A stretch of 64,000 bases of DNA from Paludibacteraceae bacterium. GTDB lineage: Bacteria > Bacteroidota > Bacteroidia > Bacteroidales > Paludibacteraceae. The position numbers and the translations under genes are program-made. The stretch covers positions 1 through 64,000 of the forward strand of contig JAFVTU010000005.1 of assembly GCA_017503075.1 (NCBI GenBank), in the 5' to 3' direction. This document shows positions 35,550 through 44,538 of the stretch, in pieces (within the stretch, counting starts at the first letter, position 1; each line of letters begins with the position of its first letter). The notes under the pieces were generated by a model. The model saw only the letters and a program-made list of their open reading frames with translations. It was not told the origin of the DNA and ran no database searches.

Positions 35550-35582
35550 AAATAAGGACGCAAAGAGATTGCGTCCTTATTT
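35550..35582 (+). terminator. Terminator after the SusA-like gene
   Basis: AATAAGGACGCAA / TTGCGTCCTTATT stem, followed by T-rich sequence. The AGGACGCAA...TTGCGTCCT core recurs at 36561-36590. Confidence 0.85.
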
Positions 35583-35769
35583 GTTTATCCCGTTACCACT
35601 CCGTTATCAGTTGCTGCCTTTGTTGTGGTTTCCATTTTTGTCGCTCGATTTTGTCACGGCAAAGCCGCGAACAAAATAGAGAAGTTTTCAATGCCTTCAA
35701 ATTTTGCTGAACGCAAATGCGTTTTGCACAATAATCGTTCGAACGAATGTGAGATAAGAAATTTATAAA
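35583..35769. other. Intergenic region with palindromes
   Basis: No gene seen. It holds the hairpin ATTTTGTcacGGC / GCCgcgACAAAAT (35652-35680), AACGCAaaTGCGTT and TCGTTCGAACGA. A MITE-like or repeat remnant is possible. Confidence 0.5.
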
Positions 35770-36228
35770 TTACTTGACTAAACGCACGGAAAGCCCGGCG
35801 CAGCGATCGTCCTTAAGCATGTCGACTTCACTCAAATTGAAGTAGAGGAAACACACGTAGTCTGAATCGAAAGGAGTGGACGACCAATAGTAGCCGACCG
35901 TACCTACGCGGTACACATCGCCAGTGCAACGGTGTAAGCCCGCAGCAGGCAACGTGATAGACTCTCCATTAGGACCAATAACCTTATAACCACTGCCAGT
36001 CCAAGTCCATGTACATTTATTTTTAAGTTCTTCTAACTGTTGATTAGTTGGCAACTTATTACCAAATCTACTTACTGCTTCATTATAAGTATATAGAGTA
36101 GAATCACCCCCTTCATTCGTTTTTTTCCATAAGGTACCACTTGGTAAGCCCAAATCTACATAGTTTGATTGCGCCATTGCTGATACTGCAAAAAGGCAAA
36201 GTAGGCAGAAAGAAAATAGTTTTTTCAT
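35770..36228 (-). CDS. Short exported FISUMP-domain protein
   Basis: 152 residues with signal peptide MKKLFSFCLLCLFAVSAMA. The body is a FISUMP (Fib_succ_major) module: YVDLGLPSGTLWKKTN at the start, LPTNQQLEELKNKCTW in the middle, and GYYWSSTPF...GLSVRLVK at the end. The module is common in surface and secreted proteins of Fibrobacter and Bacteroidales; its function is unknown. The start at 36228 is supported by the promoter at 36265-36295, which excludes most of the longer frame. Confidence 0.88.
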   Translation of the reverse strand: MKKLFSFCLLCLFAVSAMAQSNYVDLGLPSGTLWKKTNEGGDSTLYTYNEAVSRFGNKLPTNQQLEELKNKCTWTWTGSGYKVIGPNGESITLPAAGLHRCTGDVYRVGTVGYYWSSTPFDSDYVCFLYFNLSEVDMLKDDRCAGLSVRLVK

Positions 36229-36264
36229 TGTTGTTATTTTAATACGATTTATAATATTGCGGTG

Positions 36265-36295
36265 CAAAGGTACAACAAAATTTGTAAATTTGCAA
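36265..36295 (-). promoter_or_regulatory. Promoter for the FISUMP gene
   Basis: Minus strand TACCTTTG (complement of 36265-36272), 20 bp, TTG (complement of 36293-36295). Confidence 0.8.
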
Positions 36296-36371
36296 ATTTT
36301 TAGTTAAAATATTGTATATGTACACAAACAAATTTCTTCTCACTGGGTAACATGGAGGATACGAATTGTGC

Positions 36372-36513
36372 GGTTATTGTGTGGTTATTGTGTGGTTATT
36401 GTGTGGTGCGAGTGGGGAAGCTATTATGGGACGGCGCAAAGCGCCTAAGGGACGCCCCGAGGAGGCTATGGGACGCGGTAGAAACCGCTATGGGACGGCG
36501 CAAAGCGCCTAAG
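36372..36513. repeat. Dense repeat block: 11-bp tandem then four GGGAC palindrome units
   Basis: GGTTATTGTGT three times (36372-36404), then four TATGGGAC-[palindrome]-TA units (36424-36513): GGCGCaaaGCGCC, GCCccgaggaGGC, GCGGTagaaACCGC, GGCGCaaaGCGCC. This fills most of the 36296-36560 gap. A plus-strand frame over it (36352-36612) is repeat-derived and not called as a gene. Confidence 0.85.
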
Positions 36514-36560
36514 GGTGAAAGGGGGAAGGTGAAAACGGAAAACAAATCATACAGAAACAC

Positions 36561-36590
36561 AACAAGGACGCAAAAGATTGCGTCCTTGTT
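36561..36590. terminator. Hairpin terminator before rubrerythrin end
   Basis: AACAAGGACGCAA / TTGCGTCCTTGTT. Same core as 35550-35582, with the outer pairs changed together (AATA/TATT to AACA/TGTT). It may end rubrerythrin transcription on the minus strand. Confidence 0.7.
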
Positions 36591-36618
36591 GATATACTGG
36601 CCTTTAGCCTAGAACTTA

Positions 36619-37167
36619 TTATTTTTTGAAATAGCGGTTGTACAAGCCCTCGAAGCCTTTGCCGTGGCGAGCCTCATCCTTAGCCATCTCGTGTACAGTA
36701 TCGTGGATAGCATCCCAATCCATTGCTTTAGCACGCTTAGCAATACGGAGTTTGTCCTCGCAAGCGCCAGCCTCAGCCATCATACGCTTCTCGAGGTTCT
36801 CCTTGGTGCTCCACACTACCTCACCTAGCAACTCAGCGAACTTAGAGCAGTGCTCAGCCTCTTCCCATGCGTAGCGCTTGAAAGCCTCTGCAATCTCAGG
36901 ATAGCCCTCGCGATCTGCTTGGCGGGACATAGCGAGATACATACCAACCTCGGTAGCCTCACCCATGAAGTGTGCATTGAGGTCCTTGATCATCTCCTCG
37001 TCGGTATCTTTAGCCACGCCGATGATGTGCTCGCAAGCGAATGCGATACCAGCAGACTCATCCACTTCTTTCCATGTTACTACTTGTTTGCATTGTGGGC
37101 AACGCTCTGGTGCAGGTGCTCCCTCGTGTACATAGCCGCAAATTGGGCAGATAAATTTCTTATTCAT
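36619..37167 (-). CDS. rbr: Reverse rubrerythrin (NADH peroxidase type)
   Basis: 182 residues. Unlike classical rubrerythrin, the rubredoxin-like domain is N-terminal ([10 protein letters not shown] and CPQC, residues 7-27). The four-helix diiron domain follows, with Glu/ExxH motifs in [23 protein letters not shown] and [12 protein letters not shown]. It reduces hydrogen peroxide in the cytoplasm of anaerobes. sodB lies just upstream on the same strand, so this is an oxygen-stress pair. Confidence 0.93.
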   Translation of the reverse strand: MNKKFICPICGYVHEGAPAPERCPQCKQVVTWKEVDESAGIAFACEHIIGVAKDTDEEMIKDLNAHFMGEATEVGMYLAMSRQADREGYPEIAEAFKRYAWEEAEHCSKFAELLGEVVWSTKENLEKRMMAEAGACEDKLRIAKRAKAMDWDAIHDTVHEMAKDEARHGKGFEGLYNRYFKK

Positions 37168-37300
37168 ATTGATTTTTACTTTTAAAGGTTAATATTCTTT
37201 TACCACTTTACATACTACAAAAACCGTGCCAAAACTGTTAATTTTTATAAATAAAAAGTAATGTGCCTGCGGCGAGTGGTGTCACTATGCGAGGTAAGCT

Positions 37301-37894
37301 TTACACTATCCTACCCGATACGACATGCCAATTGATTAGTAACCAGAGGTTTTGTAGGTAATCTTTGCGGCGATTTTGATAGTCGAGGTAGTAGGCATGC
37401 TCCCATACATCGATTGCCAACAGCGGAACGAGATTGTAACGCAATGGATTATCTCCATTGGAAAGCGATAGAATCTTTAGTTCGCCAGCATCATCCATCG
37501 CAAGGAAAGTCCAACCTGAGCCGAAGAAAGATGCTGCAGCTCTGTTGAGTTGTTCAATCATCGACTCAAATGACCCAAAGGATTGTTCAATCAAAAAGAG
37601 AAATTCTCCCGTTGGGCGTTTGGCATTTGGAGCAGGCATGAGTTGCTCGAAAAAGAGGGAGTGATTGAGGACTTGCCCTGCATTGTCGGCGACAGGACCT
37701 TCAGGCGCTTTGCGCACTAGTTCAGTCAGAGATAATCCCTCGTATTTGGAGCCATCTACCAATTGGTTGAGATTATCGACATAGTTGCGAAAATGCTTTC
37801 CATAGTGGTAGGAAAGTGTTTCTTGGCTCATCATAGGAGCCAGATCTCCGAATTGGTATCCCAACTCTGGGAGTTCGAAATGAAATTTGATCAT
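37301..37894 (-). CDS. sodB: Superoxide dismutase, Fe/Mn type
   Basis: 197 residues starting MIKFHFELPELGYQ; the longer frame adds ten residues that start in an upstream hairpin. Metal ligands in order: His in YHYGKHF (about 29), NHSLFFEQL (about 78), and DVWEHAYYLDY (about 160). Converts superoxide to oxygen and peroxide; with rubrerythrin downstream it completes removal of superoxide. Metal choice (Fe versus cambialistic) cannot be decided. Confidence 0.93.
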   Translation of the reverse strand: MIKFHFELPELGYQFGDLAPMMSQETLSYHYGKHFRNYVDNLNQLVDGSKYEGLSLTELVRKAPEGPVADNAGQVLNHSLFFEQLMPAPNAKRPTGEFLFLIEQSFGSFESMIEQLNRAAASFFGSGWTFLAMDDAGELKILSLSNGDNPLRYNLVPLLAIDVWEHAYYLDYQNRRKDYLQNLWLLINWHVVSGRIV

Positions 37895-37912
37895 AGGTCT
37901 AGGTATAAAAAT

Positions 37913-37942
37913 AACATGCAGCATACTATCATGCTACATGTT
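37913..37942 (-). terminator. Hairpin between the lipoprotein gene and sodB
   Basis: AACATG-ca-GCAT / ATGC-ta-CATGTT; the likely terminator of the minus-strand gene ending at 37970. Confidence 0.65.
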
Positions 37943-37969
37943 ACTAATTACAAAAACTGTGCCACGCAC

Positions 37970-39304
37970 TTATCTGGTTCTAGATCCGCCGGTTGAACGC
38001 GCTCCTCCAGCGGAATAGCCGCCACCACTAGAGCGAGATGCACCAGACGAATATCCGCCCGAACGCACTGCGCTACTACCAGACGAACGCATCGAACTAC
38101 TGCTTGAGCTGCGCACTGATGAGGACGAGCTCCTAGTGGATGAACTGCTGCTACGTACAGCTGAGGAAGAGCTCCTGGTAGGCGTGCTACTGCTCGTGCG
38201 AGTCACTGTAGTGCTCGTGCTGCGTTTAGGAGTGGCAGTCACACTGGTTCTGCTTGGAGTGGTAGCCGAACTGCGCGTAGTAGTGGTCACACTGGTGCGA
38301 GTAGGAGCTGTAGCGCTAGAGCGCTTTGTGGTACTACTGCTGCGAGTAGCTGTACCAGCACTGCGCGTAGCCGAACCTGCTGTAGCGCTCACACGACTTG
38401 TGCTGCCCGATGCTGTACGTACCGTAGTACTGCCAAAAGTTCTGTCGGTGGCAGTTCTGCTACTGCTATTCACACGAGTGGCAGTACCGCGAGTGGTAGC
38501 ACCAGCCTCACGAACCGCACTTCTGCGACTGGTCTCCAACGCGCGAGCATTGCTCATGCCGCGAGAGGCATTGCGTGTGGCAAACGAGCGCTCTGGATGG
38601 CGATGCGCATAGTCATTGCGGCGAACACGGTCGTGCATCGCGCGATAATGAGGGTGATGACGATGAGCAGTACGATAGGTGCAGATAGGATGGTGGTGAT
38701 GATATGCATAGCAGTGATCCCAATACAAGTGATGCGCTATGCAGTGATATGGATGCCACCAACCTGGCCAATAATCCCAGTAATAAGGCGAATGCCAACA
38801 TACCCAACTTGGGCCCCAAAACCAATCATATATCACTGGACGATAGATATATACTGGCTCTATGATATAATTCGCACCATAGATATATTCGTCACCTACC
38901 ACTTGTATCGTCACTTGCTCACTCTCATCCTTCTCCACATAGATTGACGCTACATCTTGATAGATATCCTTTGCCAATACCGCTTGAATCACCACTAAGT
39001 GACGACGACCATCTGCCGTCTCTATTACGCGCAAATAATCCACATCACCGTCACCATTCAAGTCTAAGTTAGAGAATGCTGACTTCGGATCATTCAGCTT
39101 CTTCTCAAATTCCTCTAGGTCTTTGGATTGACCAAACAATGTCGCTACCGTCTTCAAATCTAGATTCTCAGATATATCCGACGATGTCGCAGTTACGGTC
39201 ACAGTCTCATCAGCCCGTGCGGATGATACCAATGACAACTCAGAAGTGCAGGCGGAAAAGTAAACGCCTAGGCTGACTACAGCCAACAAAAATACTCGTT
39301 TCAT
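37970..39304 (-). CDS. Lipoprotein with Trp/Tyr/His-rich middle and Ser/Arg/Thr-rich tail
   Basis: 444 residues. A lipoprotein signal with lipobox-like FSAC (about 16-19) is followed by a folded region to about 170 with DLNGDGDVDY (about 83), a calcium-binding loop of EF-hand/dockerin form. An extremely aromatic and His-rich stretch follows (SPYYWDYWPGWWHPYHC, about 180-235). The last ~200 residues are a low-complexity Ser/Thr/Arg tail (RSSSSSTRSSSSS), likely disordered and basic. The upper part resembles the Bacteroidetes proteins with a YYWDYW segment that have no known function. No function is assigned. It follows ribBA by 1 bp. Confidence 0.7.
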   Translation of the reverse strand: MKRVFLLAVVSLGVYFSACTSELSLVSSARADETVTVTATSSDISENLDLKTVATLFGQSKDLEEFEKKLNDPKSAFSNLDLNGDGDVDYLRVIETADGRRHLVVIQAVLAKDIYQDVASIYVEKDESEQVTIQVVGDEYIYGANYIIEPVYIYRPVIYDWFWGPSWVCWHSPYYWDYWPGWWHPYHCIAHHLYWDHCYAYHHHHPICTYRTAHRHHPHYRAMHDRVRRNDYAHRHPERSFATRNASRGMSNARALETSRRSAVREAGATTRGTATRVNSSSRTATDRTFGSTTVRTASGSTSRVSATAGSATRSAGTATRSSSTTKRSSATAPTRTSVTTTTRSSATTPSRTSVTATPKRSTSTTVTRTSSSTPTRSSSSAVRSSSSSTRSSSSSVRSSSSSSMRSSGSSAVRSGGYSSGASRSSGGGYSAGGARSTGGSRTR

Positions 39305-39305
39305 A

Positions 39306-40547
39306 CTACACTAGATTTAAATTATGATGCATTTTCTCCTTCTTCGTGCGCATGTAGCGCATATTATACGGATTAGGAGTTATCTCTATTGGTATATTCT
39401 CTACAATTTCTATGCCAAAACTCTCCAGACCAATCCTTTTCACAGGGTTATTGGTCATCAAGCGGAGCTTGTGTGCTCCCATCATTCTTAAGATTTGAGC
39501 CCCCACACCATAGTTGCGCTCATCAGGTTGGAAGCCCAGATGTACATTCGCCTCCACCGTATCATCGCCTTCCTCTTGCAACTTATATGCCCTAATCTTA
39601 TTCATCAGCCCAATACCTCTACCCTCTTGGTTCATATACACGATAATGCCCTTACCTTCCTTCTCTACCATAGCCATCGCCTTGTGTAATTGCTCACCAC
39701 ACTCGCATCGCTTCGAACCAAAGATATCACCAGTCATACACGATGAGTGTACACGACACAAAATAGGTTCATCTTTTCCCCACTCACCTTTTACCAAGAC
39801 TACATGCTCCAATCCTGTCGTCAGTTCTCTAAACGGTGTCAACATAAAGTCCCCAAACTCCGTAGGCAAGCTCACCGTCTCACCACGCTCAACGAGTGTA
39901 TTGTGTAGCGGTTGTGCAGCGTCGTGTAGCGGTTGTGTTGCGTTGTTCATGCGGTAGGCGATGAGGTCCTTGATGGAAATGAGGCTAAGTCCATATTGCT
40001 CAGCCACTTGCTCGAGTTGAGGCATACGTGCCATGGTACCATCTTCATTCATAATCTCAATGAGTGCAGCCACTGGCTGCAACCCTGCCAAGCGAGCCAA
40101 ATCTACAGCTGCCTCGGTATGACCTGCACGCTGTAATACCCCTTTCTCCTGCGCATACAACGGATTGATATGCCCCGGACGCCCAAAGGTCTCAGGCTTT
40201 GAACTAGGATCTGCCAACGCACGAATAGTAGCAGCTCTATCCTCTGCACTCACACCCGTAGTACAACCCTCTAGTTTATCCACAGTCACGGTGAATGGCG
40301 TACCCAACATTGAGGTATTCGTAGCCACTTGATGCATCAATCCCAACTGTGCACACCTAGTCTCAGGCAATGGCACACAGAGCACACCACGACCGTGCTG
40401 CAACATAAAGTTCACCTTCTCTGGTGTAATCTTCTCCGCCGCGATGATAAAATCACCCTCATTCTCACGATCTTCATCGTCCACTACTATCACGAATTTA
40501 CCTTCGCGAATATCTTGAATTGCTTGTTCTATTGTATTCATAATCAT
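39306..40547 (-). CDS. ribBA: Bifunctional riboflavin protein RibBA
   Basis: 413 residues. The N-terminal DHBP synthase makes dihydroxybutanone phosphate from ribulose 5-phosphate ([12 protein letters not shown] about 21-32). The C-terminal GTP cyclohydrolase II opens GTP ([18 protein letters not shown] about 268, Zn cysteines; [13 protein letters not shown] about 310). The linker (about 200-222, [21 protein letters not shown]) is encoded by GTGTAG-type repeats. The ATG at 40547 overlaps the upstream LptF/G stop by 4 bp; a second ATG at 40541 is possible. No FMN riboswitch was seen. Confidence 0.93.
   Translation of the reverse strand: MIMNTIEQAIQDIREGKFVIVVDDEDRENEGDFIIAAEKITPEKVNFMLQHGRGVLCVPLPETRCAQLGLMHQVATNTSMLGTPFTVTVDKLEGCTTGVSAEDRAATIRALADPSSKPETFGRPGHINPLYAQEKGVLQRAGHTEAAVDLARLAGLQPVAALIEIMNEDGTMARMPQLEQVAEQYGLSLISIKDLIAYRMNNATQPLHDAAQPLHNTLVERGETVSLPTEFGDFMLTPFRELTTGLEHVVLVKGEWGKDEPILCRVHSSCMTGDIFGSKRCECGEQLHKAMAMVEKEGKGIIVYMNQEGRGIGLMNKIRAYKLQEEGDDTVEANVHLGFQPDERNYGVGAQILRMMGAHKLRLMTNNPVKRIGLESFGIEIVENIPIEITPNPYNMRYMRTKKEKMHHNLNLV
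39895..39948 (-). repeat. GTGTAGCGGTT repeats in frame in the RibBA linker
   Basis: Four diverged GTGTAGCGGTT-like units, related to the 11-bp array at 31440-31556, encode [14 protein letters not shown] between the two catalytic domains. Confidence 0.7.
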
Positions 40548-42028
40548 TTATTTACCTTTCTTATATGTGCAATTCGCACCGTTAACCATCGTTTACCTCT
40601 TTCCACCAACTTTATCCATGCTTCAGGATTAAAGAGTGGTGAGTCAGTCGCTGCCGTATATGTCAGGAAAATGCCTATCGGCAATAATACCATTGAGCTC
40701 AACCACATGCCCGCCCAGCAGGGCCATAGCGCCTCACGAGCCATCTTATAACCTGTGTTGTCAATGATATAATATATGATAAACATCACCACCGAAATCA
40801 CTACTGGCGCGCCCAATCCACCCTTGCGGGTAATAGCCCCCAATGGAGCACCTATAAAGAAGAATATTAGACACGCAAATGCGAGTGTAAACTTCCGATG
40901 CAACTCTATCTCATGCTTCCTAATATACCGCTGATGATCATTCAGCATCAAGGCATTGTAATCTATCTTATCACGCATTGATTTCGCCTTATCAACCGCT
41001 GCATCTAGTGCCTTATAACGCTCATCGTCTGTAAAGCGTGCATACAGCGAGTCTGCCTCATATTCCTCATACTGCTCTTTGGCTCCTTCCCACATATCCA
41101 CATTCCTACCCGACACACGCTCACGACCAAAATAATTATTATTCACTAACTGGACACTCTGCTCCTTGCTCCGCTCATGCGCCAAAACCGCCACTGAATC
41201 TATTGATTTCACCAATTTCACCACATCCTTTGAGACATGCTGATCCGCCAACACATCCTCACTATACCGATTGAAGTCCATATCAAAATCAATCAGCAGT
41301 TGCTTACTCGCAAACGACTCACGCCTATATGGGATATTCTTTTCCGAATGAGTCGCACGCTGCTGCTCACGATTCAAATTCTCAAAAGACTCGCCACTAT
41401 GCAAAACAAGTAATAAGTATTTATTGTCATCTGAAAAATATATTTGACCTGAGTCTGCCAACATCACCGACGCATTTCTAAAGCCCTCTGAATAATCGTA
41501 GATCATCATATCATACAGCATACCCGTCTTCGTATCCTTTCTCTTCACATAGATGTTATATCCGTCTATTCCATCGTAAAACTCACCCTGAGGTATCTCC
41601 AACTCTGGTGACTTCTGCTTCAGCGAGAAAATCAACGCCCATAACTTCACCTGCGATACAGGCAACACATAGTTCGAGAAGCAAAACGCTCCTACGCATA
41701 TAAATCCAATGGCTATCGTCAGCGGACGCATAATCCGGAACAAACTCACACCCGCCGCCTTCATCGCTGTTAACTCAAATTTCTCGCCTAGGTTACCAAA
41801 GGTCATCAACGATGCTAATAATATAGCTAGCGGCAACGCCAAGGGAACCACCGAAGTCACTGAATATACAAAGAACTCCGCTAGCACTTTGATCTCCACC
41901 CCCTTACCTACCAAATCTTTTACATGCATCCATACAAACTGCATCAGCAATATGAATACACATATTAGGAATGTCATCATCAACAATCCCAAGAAGTGCT
42001 TCAACAAATATATATCCAGTTTCTTCAT
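40544..42028 (-). CDS. LptF/LptG family LPS-export permease
   Basis: 494 residues: N-terminal membrane helices ([21 protein letters not shown] about 12-32; [17 protein letters not shown] about 60-76; about 100-120), a large periplasmic jellyroll (about 130-375) with [20 protein letters not shown], and C-terminal helices (about 385-405, 412-430, 440-460). It belongs to the YjgP/YjgQ permeases that, with LptB, extract LPS from the inner membrane. Longer than LptF of E. coli, as usual in Bacteroidota. 4-bp overlap with ribBA. Confidence 0.9.
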   Translation of the reverse strand: MKKLDIYLLKHFLGLLMMTFLICVFILLMQFVWMHVKDLVGKGVEIKVLAEFFVYSVTSVVPLALPLAILLASLMTFGNLGEKFELTAMKAAGVSLFRIMRPLTIAIGFICVGAFCFSNYVLPVSQVKLWALIFSLKQKSPELEIPQGEFYDGIDGYNIYVKRKDTKTGMLYDMMIYDYSEGFRNASVMLADSGQIYFSDDNKYLLLVLHSGESFENLNREQQRATHSEKNIPYRRESFASKQLLIDFDMDFNRYSEDVLADQHVSKDVVKLVKSIDSVAVLAHERSKEQSVQLVNNNYFGRERVSGRNVDMWEGAKEQYEEYEADSLYARFTDDERYKALDAAVDKAKSMRDKIDYNALMLNDHQRYIRKHEIELHRKFTLAFACLIFFFIGAPLGAITRKGGLGAPVVISVVMFIIYYIIDNTGYKMAREALWPCWAGMWLSSMVLLPIGIFLTYTAATDSPLFNPEAWIKLVERGKRWLTVRIAHIRKVNK

Positions 42029-42048
42029 TTATATCCCAAGCACTCGCC

Positions 42049-42531
42049 TTATTGCTCCAAGTTCTCTGCTACAAAACTCAGCGGCAACAAGTCTGCCGCA
42101 CTATCCACCACATAGCACCCCTCCTCACAATATAAGATTACTTTCATCGGTTTACCAAACCTATGCTCTGTCTCTAACATCACTTGCCTACACGCGCCAC
42201 AGGGACTAGACACATCATGCGTGAAGTGTCCCTTCGTGTAGCACGCCAATGCTAATGCCAACACTGGCGTATCTGGATAATTAGCATTTGCCGCAAACAA
42301 TGTCACGCGCTCCGCACACATACCACTGGGGTACGCTGCATTCTCCTGATTAGCACCAGTCACCACTTGACCATTAGCCAATAGTGCGGCTGCACCAACA
42401 CGAAAACCAGAATAGGGACAATATGCATTCTGCGTCATCTTTTTGGCAGTATCCACCAACGATGCCATCTCTGGCTCTAACTCGTCATACGAGTATACCT
42501 TTACCGATGTTTGTATTTGCAATTCTCTCAT
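42049..42531 (-). CDS. cdd: Cytidine deaminase
   Basis: 160 residues. Zinc site CAERVTLFAA (about 85) and PCGACRQVM (about 117); the substrate-binding CPYSGFRVGAA and GANQENAAYPSG are present. Deaminates cytidine/deoxycytidine in pyrimidine salvage. It lies 20 bp upstream of the LptF/G gene and after the membrane protein gene, within one minus-strand series. Confidence 0.93.
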   Translation of the reverse strand: MRELQIQTSVKVYSYDELEPEMASLVDTAKKMTQNAYCPYSGFRVGAAALLANGQVVTGANQENAAYPSGMCAERVTLFAANANYPDTPVLALALACYTKGHFTHDVSSPCGACRQVMLETEHRFGKPMKVILYCEEGCYVVDSAADLLPLSFVAENLEQ

Positions 42532-42570
42532 AACTTCACGCCATTTGCACGTTTATACTATAACTAGGCA

Positions 42571-44259
42571 CTAGCAAGTGCACCACACCACTCGTATCCC
42601 CAGCCACCACATTGTCAATACCGCAATTCCTATGCCAAGCAATATTGATGCTATTGCAATTGACCATTTACCTCCTTTAGTAAGTTTCTTCATTTTCGCG
42701 TGAGGATCTTGCAATTTCACCAACGGATACTGCGCTTGCTCAGTCAGTGTATTACCAAAGAGCACGCTCACGATTGCGTCAGCGTTGACCGCCCAACCAT
42801 TGGCATTGAGGAGTGGCGCGAGATTGCGTTTGCGGAGCTTCATCCATGCCAGAATCATGGAAGGACCACTGATTATCAATAACAAGCCAGGAATCACCAA
42901 CCAACCCCACCAGCCAAGACCTTTCAAGCCTAGAGCCAAACTCGTGAAAAAACTACCTATGTATCCTACAGCCATACCGATGGCAGCAAAGATACCAGCG
43001 AACTTAGCAATATCGAATGGTGCAGGTTGTGGTGCTGCGGCTGGTGCAGCACCCGCAGCTGGAGTGGTTTGTAACTTGGTAGTCATATCCGCAAAAGATT
43101 TCTTTTCCTTATCTGCTGCGGACTTAGTGATTAATCCACTGACCCATTCGCCCAACTTGCGGTAGGGGCTCCAGAAAGCTTGTCCGATGGAGATTGGGTT
43201 GTCGATAATCTTCACCACTTCTGCTTCCCAATCGCGACCTTGACGGTCGTAGAAAAGGGCATTCTTGCCTACCTTTAAGTGGCGGATATCACCTATAGTC
43301 ATGGCTGCAACGATTTGCATCTTTTCGCCTGTAGCATGCAATGTACATTGGCAATATATAAGGAACATACCACTATCGGGTGCCTGTGCATTGTGCTTTG
43401 CCATGTCATTCACGCGCAAGCAGAGATTGCAGGCGCGTTGGTCGATCACCAGAGTACCAGCTTGGAAGATAGCCCAAGGGGTTTCATCGCTGGCACCGCG
43501 TCCTAAAAGCGCTTTGCCACGTTTGGCATAGAAGTCTTGGAAACTAACAAAATTGCGGAGCAAAGTGCAGAAGTCGCGGCAAAGTAATAACAGTTTTTCC
43601 AATGGTTGATATACTGCTTTGGCAGCAGCAATGGCGCCAGCGTTGGCAGCTTCAGCGGCTGCTTTGGCAGCTTCGTACTCGGCAATCTTTTTGCCCATCT
43701 CGGTGAACTGCTCTTCGGTCAGACCAGGTGCTGCGGCATCGGCAGGAATAGTGGCTAAACCCAAGGATTGCAACTTAGCCGTTTGGAAATACTGACCATA
43801 TGCCTCTTGGCACGCCTTGTAGGCAGCCATCACATCTGCTGCATATGGTGCATCAGGCACTACTTGCATCTCCGCCGTTGCACCCGCTATAGCCGCTTTG
43901 ACATCTGCTAGTGTCACCACGCCATCCTTAGCTAGCGCATCAGCCAATTGCTTAATGGCATCATCTTTGATCATTTTCACCTCTATGCTATCTTTGCCGG
44001 CCATCAACACATCGGCATCCACTAGCACCTGGCATAGCCACTCTGCGGTATGCACCACATCTAGGATATGTATCTTCTGATCACGATTATGGTCAATCAC
44101 GGCTAGACTCTCGTCCGCTATCTCCAAACCTGATACTGGGCATGCTAGCACTGTCCACAATTTTTCATCCAACTCGCCCAAATGAGCGATATCCTTACCG
44201 CTCTTGATAACTACACGCGTATTGCCACCTATATTGGCATATGTCCATTTATGTTTCAT
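42571..44259 (-). CDS. Membrane-associated protein of unknown function
   Basis: 562 residues. A soluble N-terminal part (about 1-375) holds DHNRDQKIHILDV (about 56), resembling an EF-hand-like loop, then an Ala-rich coiled segment (about 165-215). An AP-rich linker leads to three predicted membrane segments: FAAIGMAVGYIGSFF, GWWGWLVIPGLLLIISG, and SIAIASILLGIGIAVLTMWW at the C-terminus. I do not recognise the family. It has its own promoter (44296-44326) and may head the cdd-lptF/G-ribBA series. Confidence 0.75.
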   Translation of the reverse strand: MKHKWTYANIGGNTRVVIKSGKDIAHLGELDEKLWTVLACPVSGLEIADESLAVIDHNRDQKIHILDVVHTAEWLCQVLVDADVLMAGKDSIEVKMIKDDAIKQLADALAKDGVVTLADVKAAIAGATAEMQVVPDAPYAADVMAAYKACQEAYGQYFQTAKLQSLGLATIPADAAAPGLTEEQFTEMGKKIAEYEAAKAAAEAANAGAIAAAKAVYQPLEKLLLLCRDFCTLLRNFVSFQDFYAKRGKALLGRGASDETPWAIFQAGTLVIDQRACNLCLRVNDMAKHNAQAPDSGMFLIYCQCTLHATGEKMQIVAAMTIGDIRHLKVGKNALFYDRQGRDWEAEVVKIIDNPISIGQAFWSPYRKLGEWVSGLITKSAADKEKKSFADMTTKLQTTPAAGAAPAAAPQPAPFDIAKFAGIFAAIGMAVGYIGSFFTSLALGLKGLGWWGWLVIPGLLLIISGPSMILAWMKLRKRNLAPLLNANGWAVNADAIVSVLFGNTLTEQAQYPLVKLQDPHAKMKKLTKGGKWSIAIASILLGIGIAVLTMWWLGIRVVWCTC

Positions 44260-44295
44260 ATTCGTACAGATTTATCCCAATTTGTATTCAGCCTG

Positions 44296-44326
44296 CAAAA
44301 GTAGTAAAAAAAAAGCACATACGCAA
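44296..44326 (-). promoter_or_regulatory. Promoter for the 562-residue membrane protein
   Basis: Minus strand TACTTTTG (complement of 44296-44303), 20 bp, TTG (complement of 44324-44326). Confidence 0.75.
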
Positions 44327-44364
44327 ACAATAAATAGGTAAAACACATTTTTTACGTATTTTAT

Positions 44365-44395
44365 TTGCACAATCCAAAAAAAAGCAGTACCTTTG
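44365..44395 (+). promoter_or_regulatory. Promoter for rpsA
   Basis: TTG 44365-44367, 20 bp, TACCTTTG 44388-44395. Confidence 0.85.
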
Positions 44396-44401
44396 TGCGC
44401 T

Positions 44402-44538
44402 TTTTTGCGAGCGCCATGCGTCCGCACGAGAAAAGAGCCGAATTTTATGTTTAACTTTTTAATCGGATAACGATTATTGTTCTCGTAAATCATACGTCGG
44501 GTATCAATAAAAGTGGTTATCCAAAACATTTGCTTAAA
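44402..44538 (+). promoter_or_regulatory. Long rpsA leader with pairing ends
   Basis: About 135 nt lie between the expected start of transcription and the rpsA ATG. GGATAAC (44465-44471) can pair with GTTATCC (44516-44522), enclosing ATTATTGTTCTCGTAAATC and neighbours; the 3' arm ends 16 nt before the start codon. It may be an autoregulatory site; S1 is known to repress its own translation in other bacteria. Confidence 0.5.

Noticed and set aside
36352-36612. 86-codon plus-strand frame
   Set aside because: It lies entirely on tandem and palindromic repeats, ends over a terminator, and has no promoter or homologue-like sequence.
38136-38612. 158-codon Val/Leu-rich frame on the plus strand
   Set aside because: Antisense reading of the Ser/Arg/Thr low-complexity tail of the lipoprotein gene.
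40548-40560. FMN riboswitch before ribBA
   Set aside because: ribBA overlaps the upstream permease gene, and no RFN-like sequence was seen.
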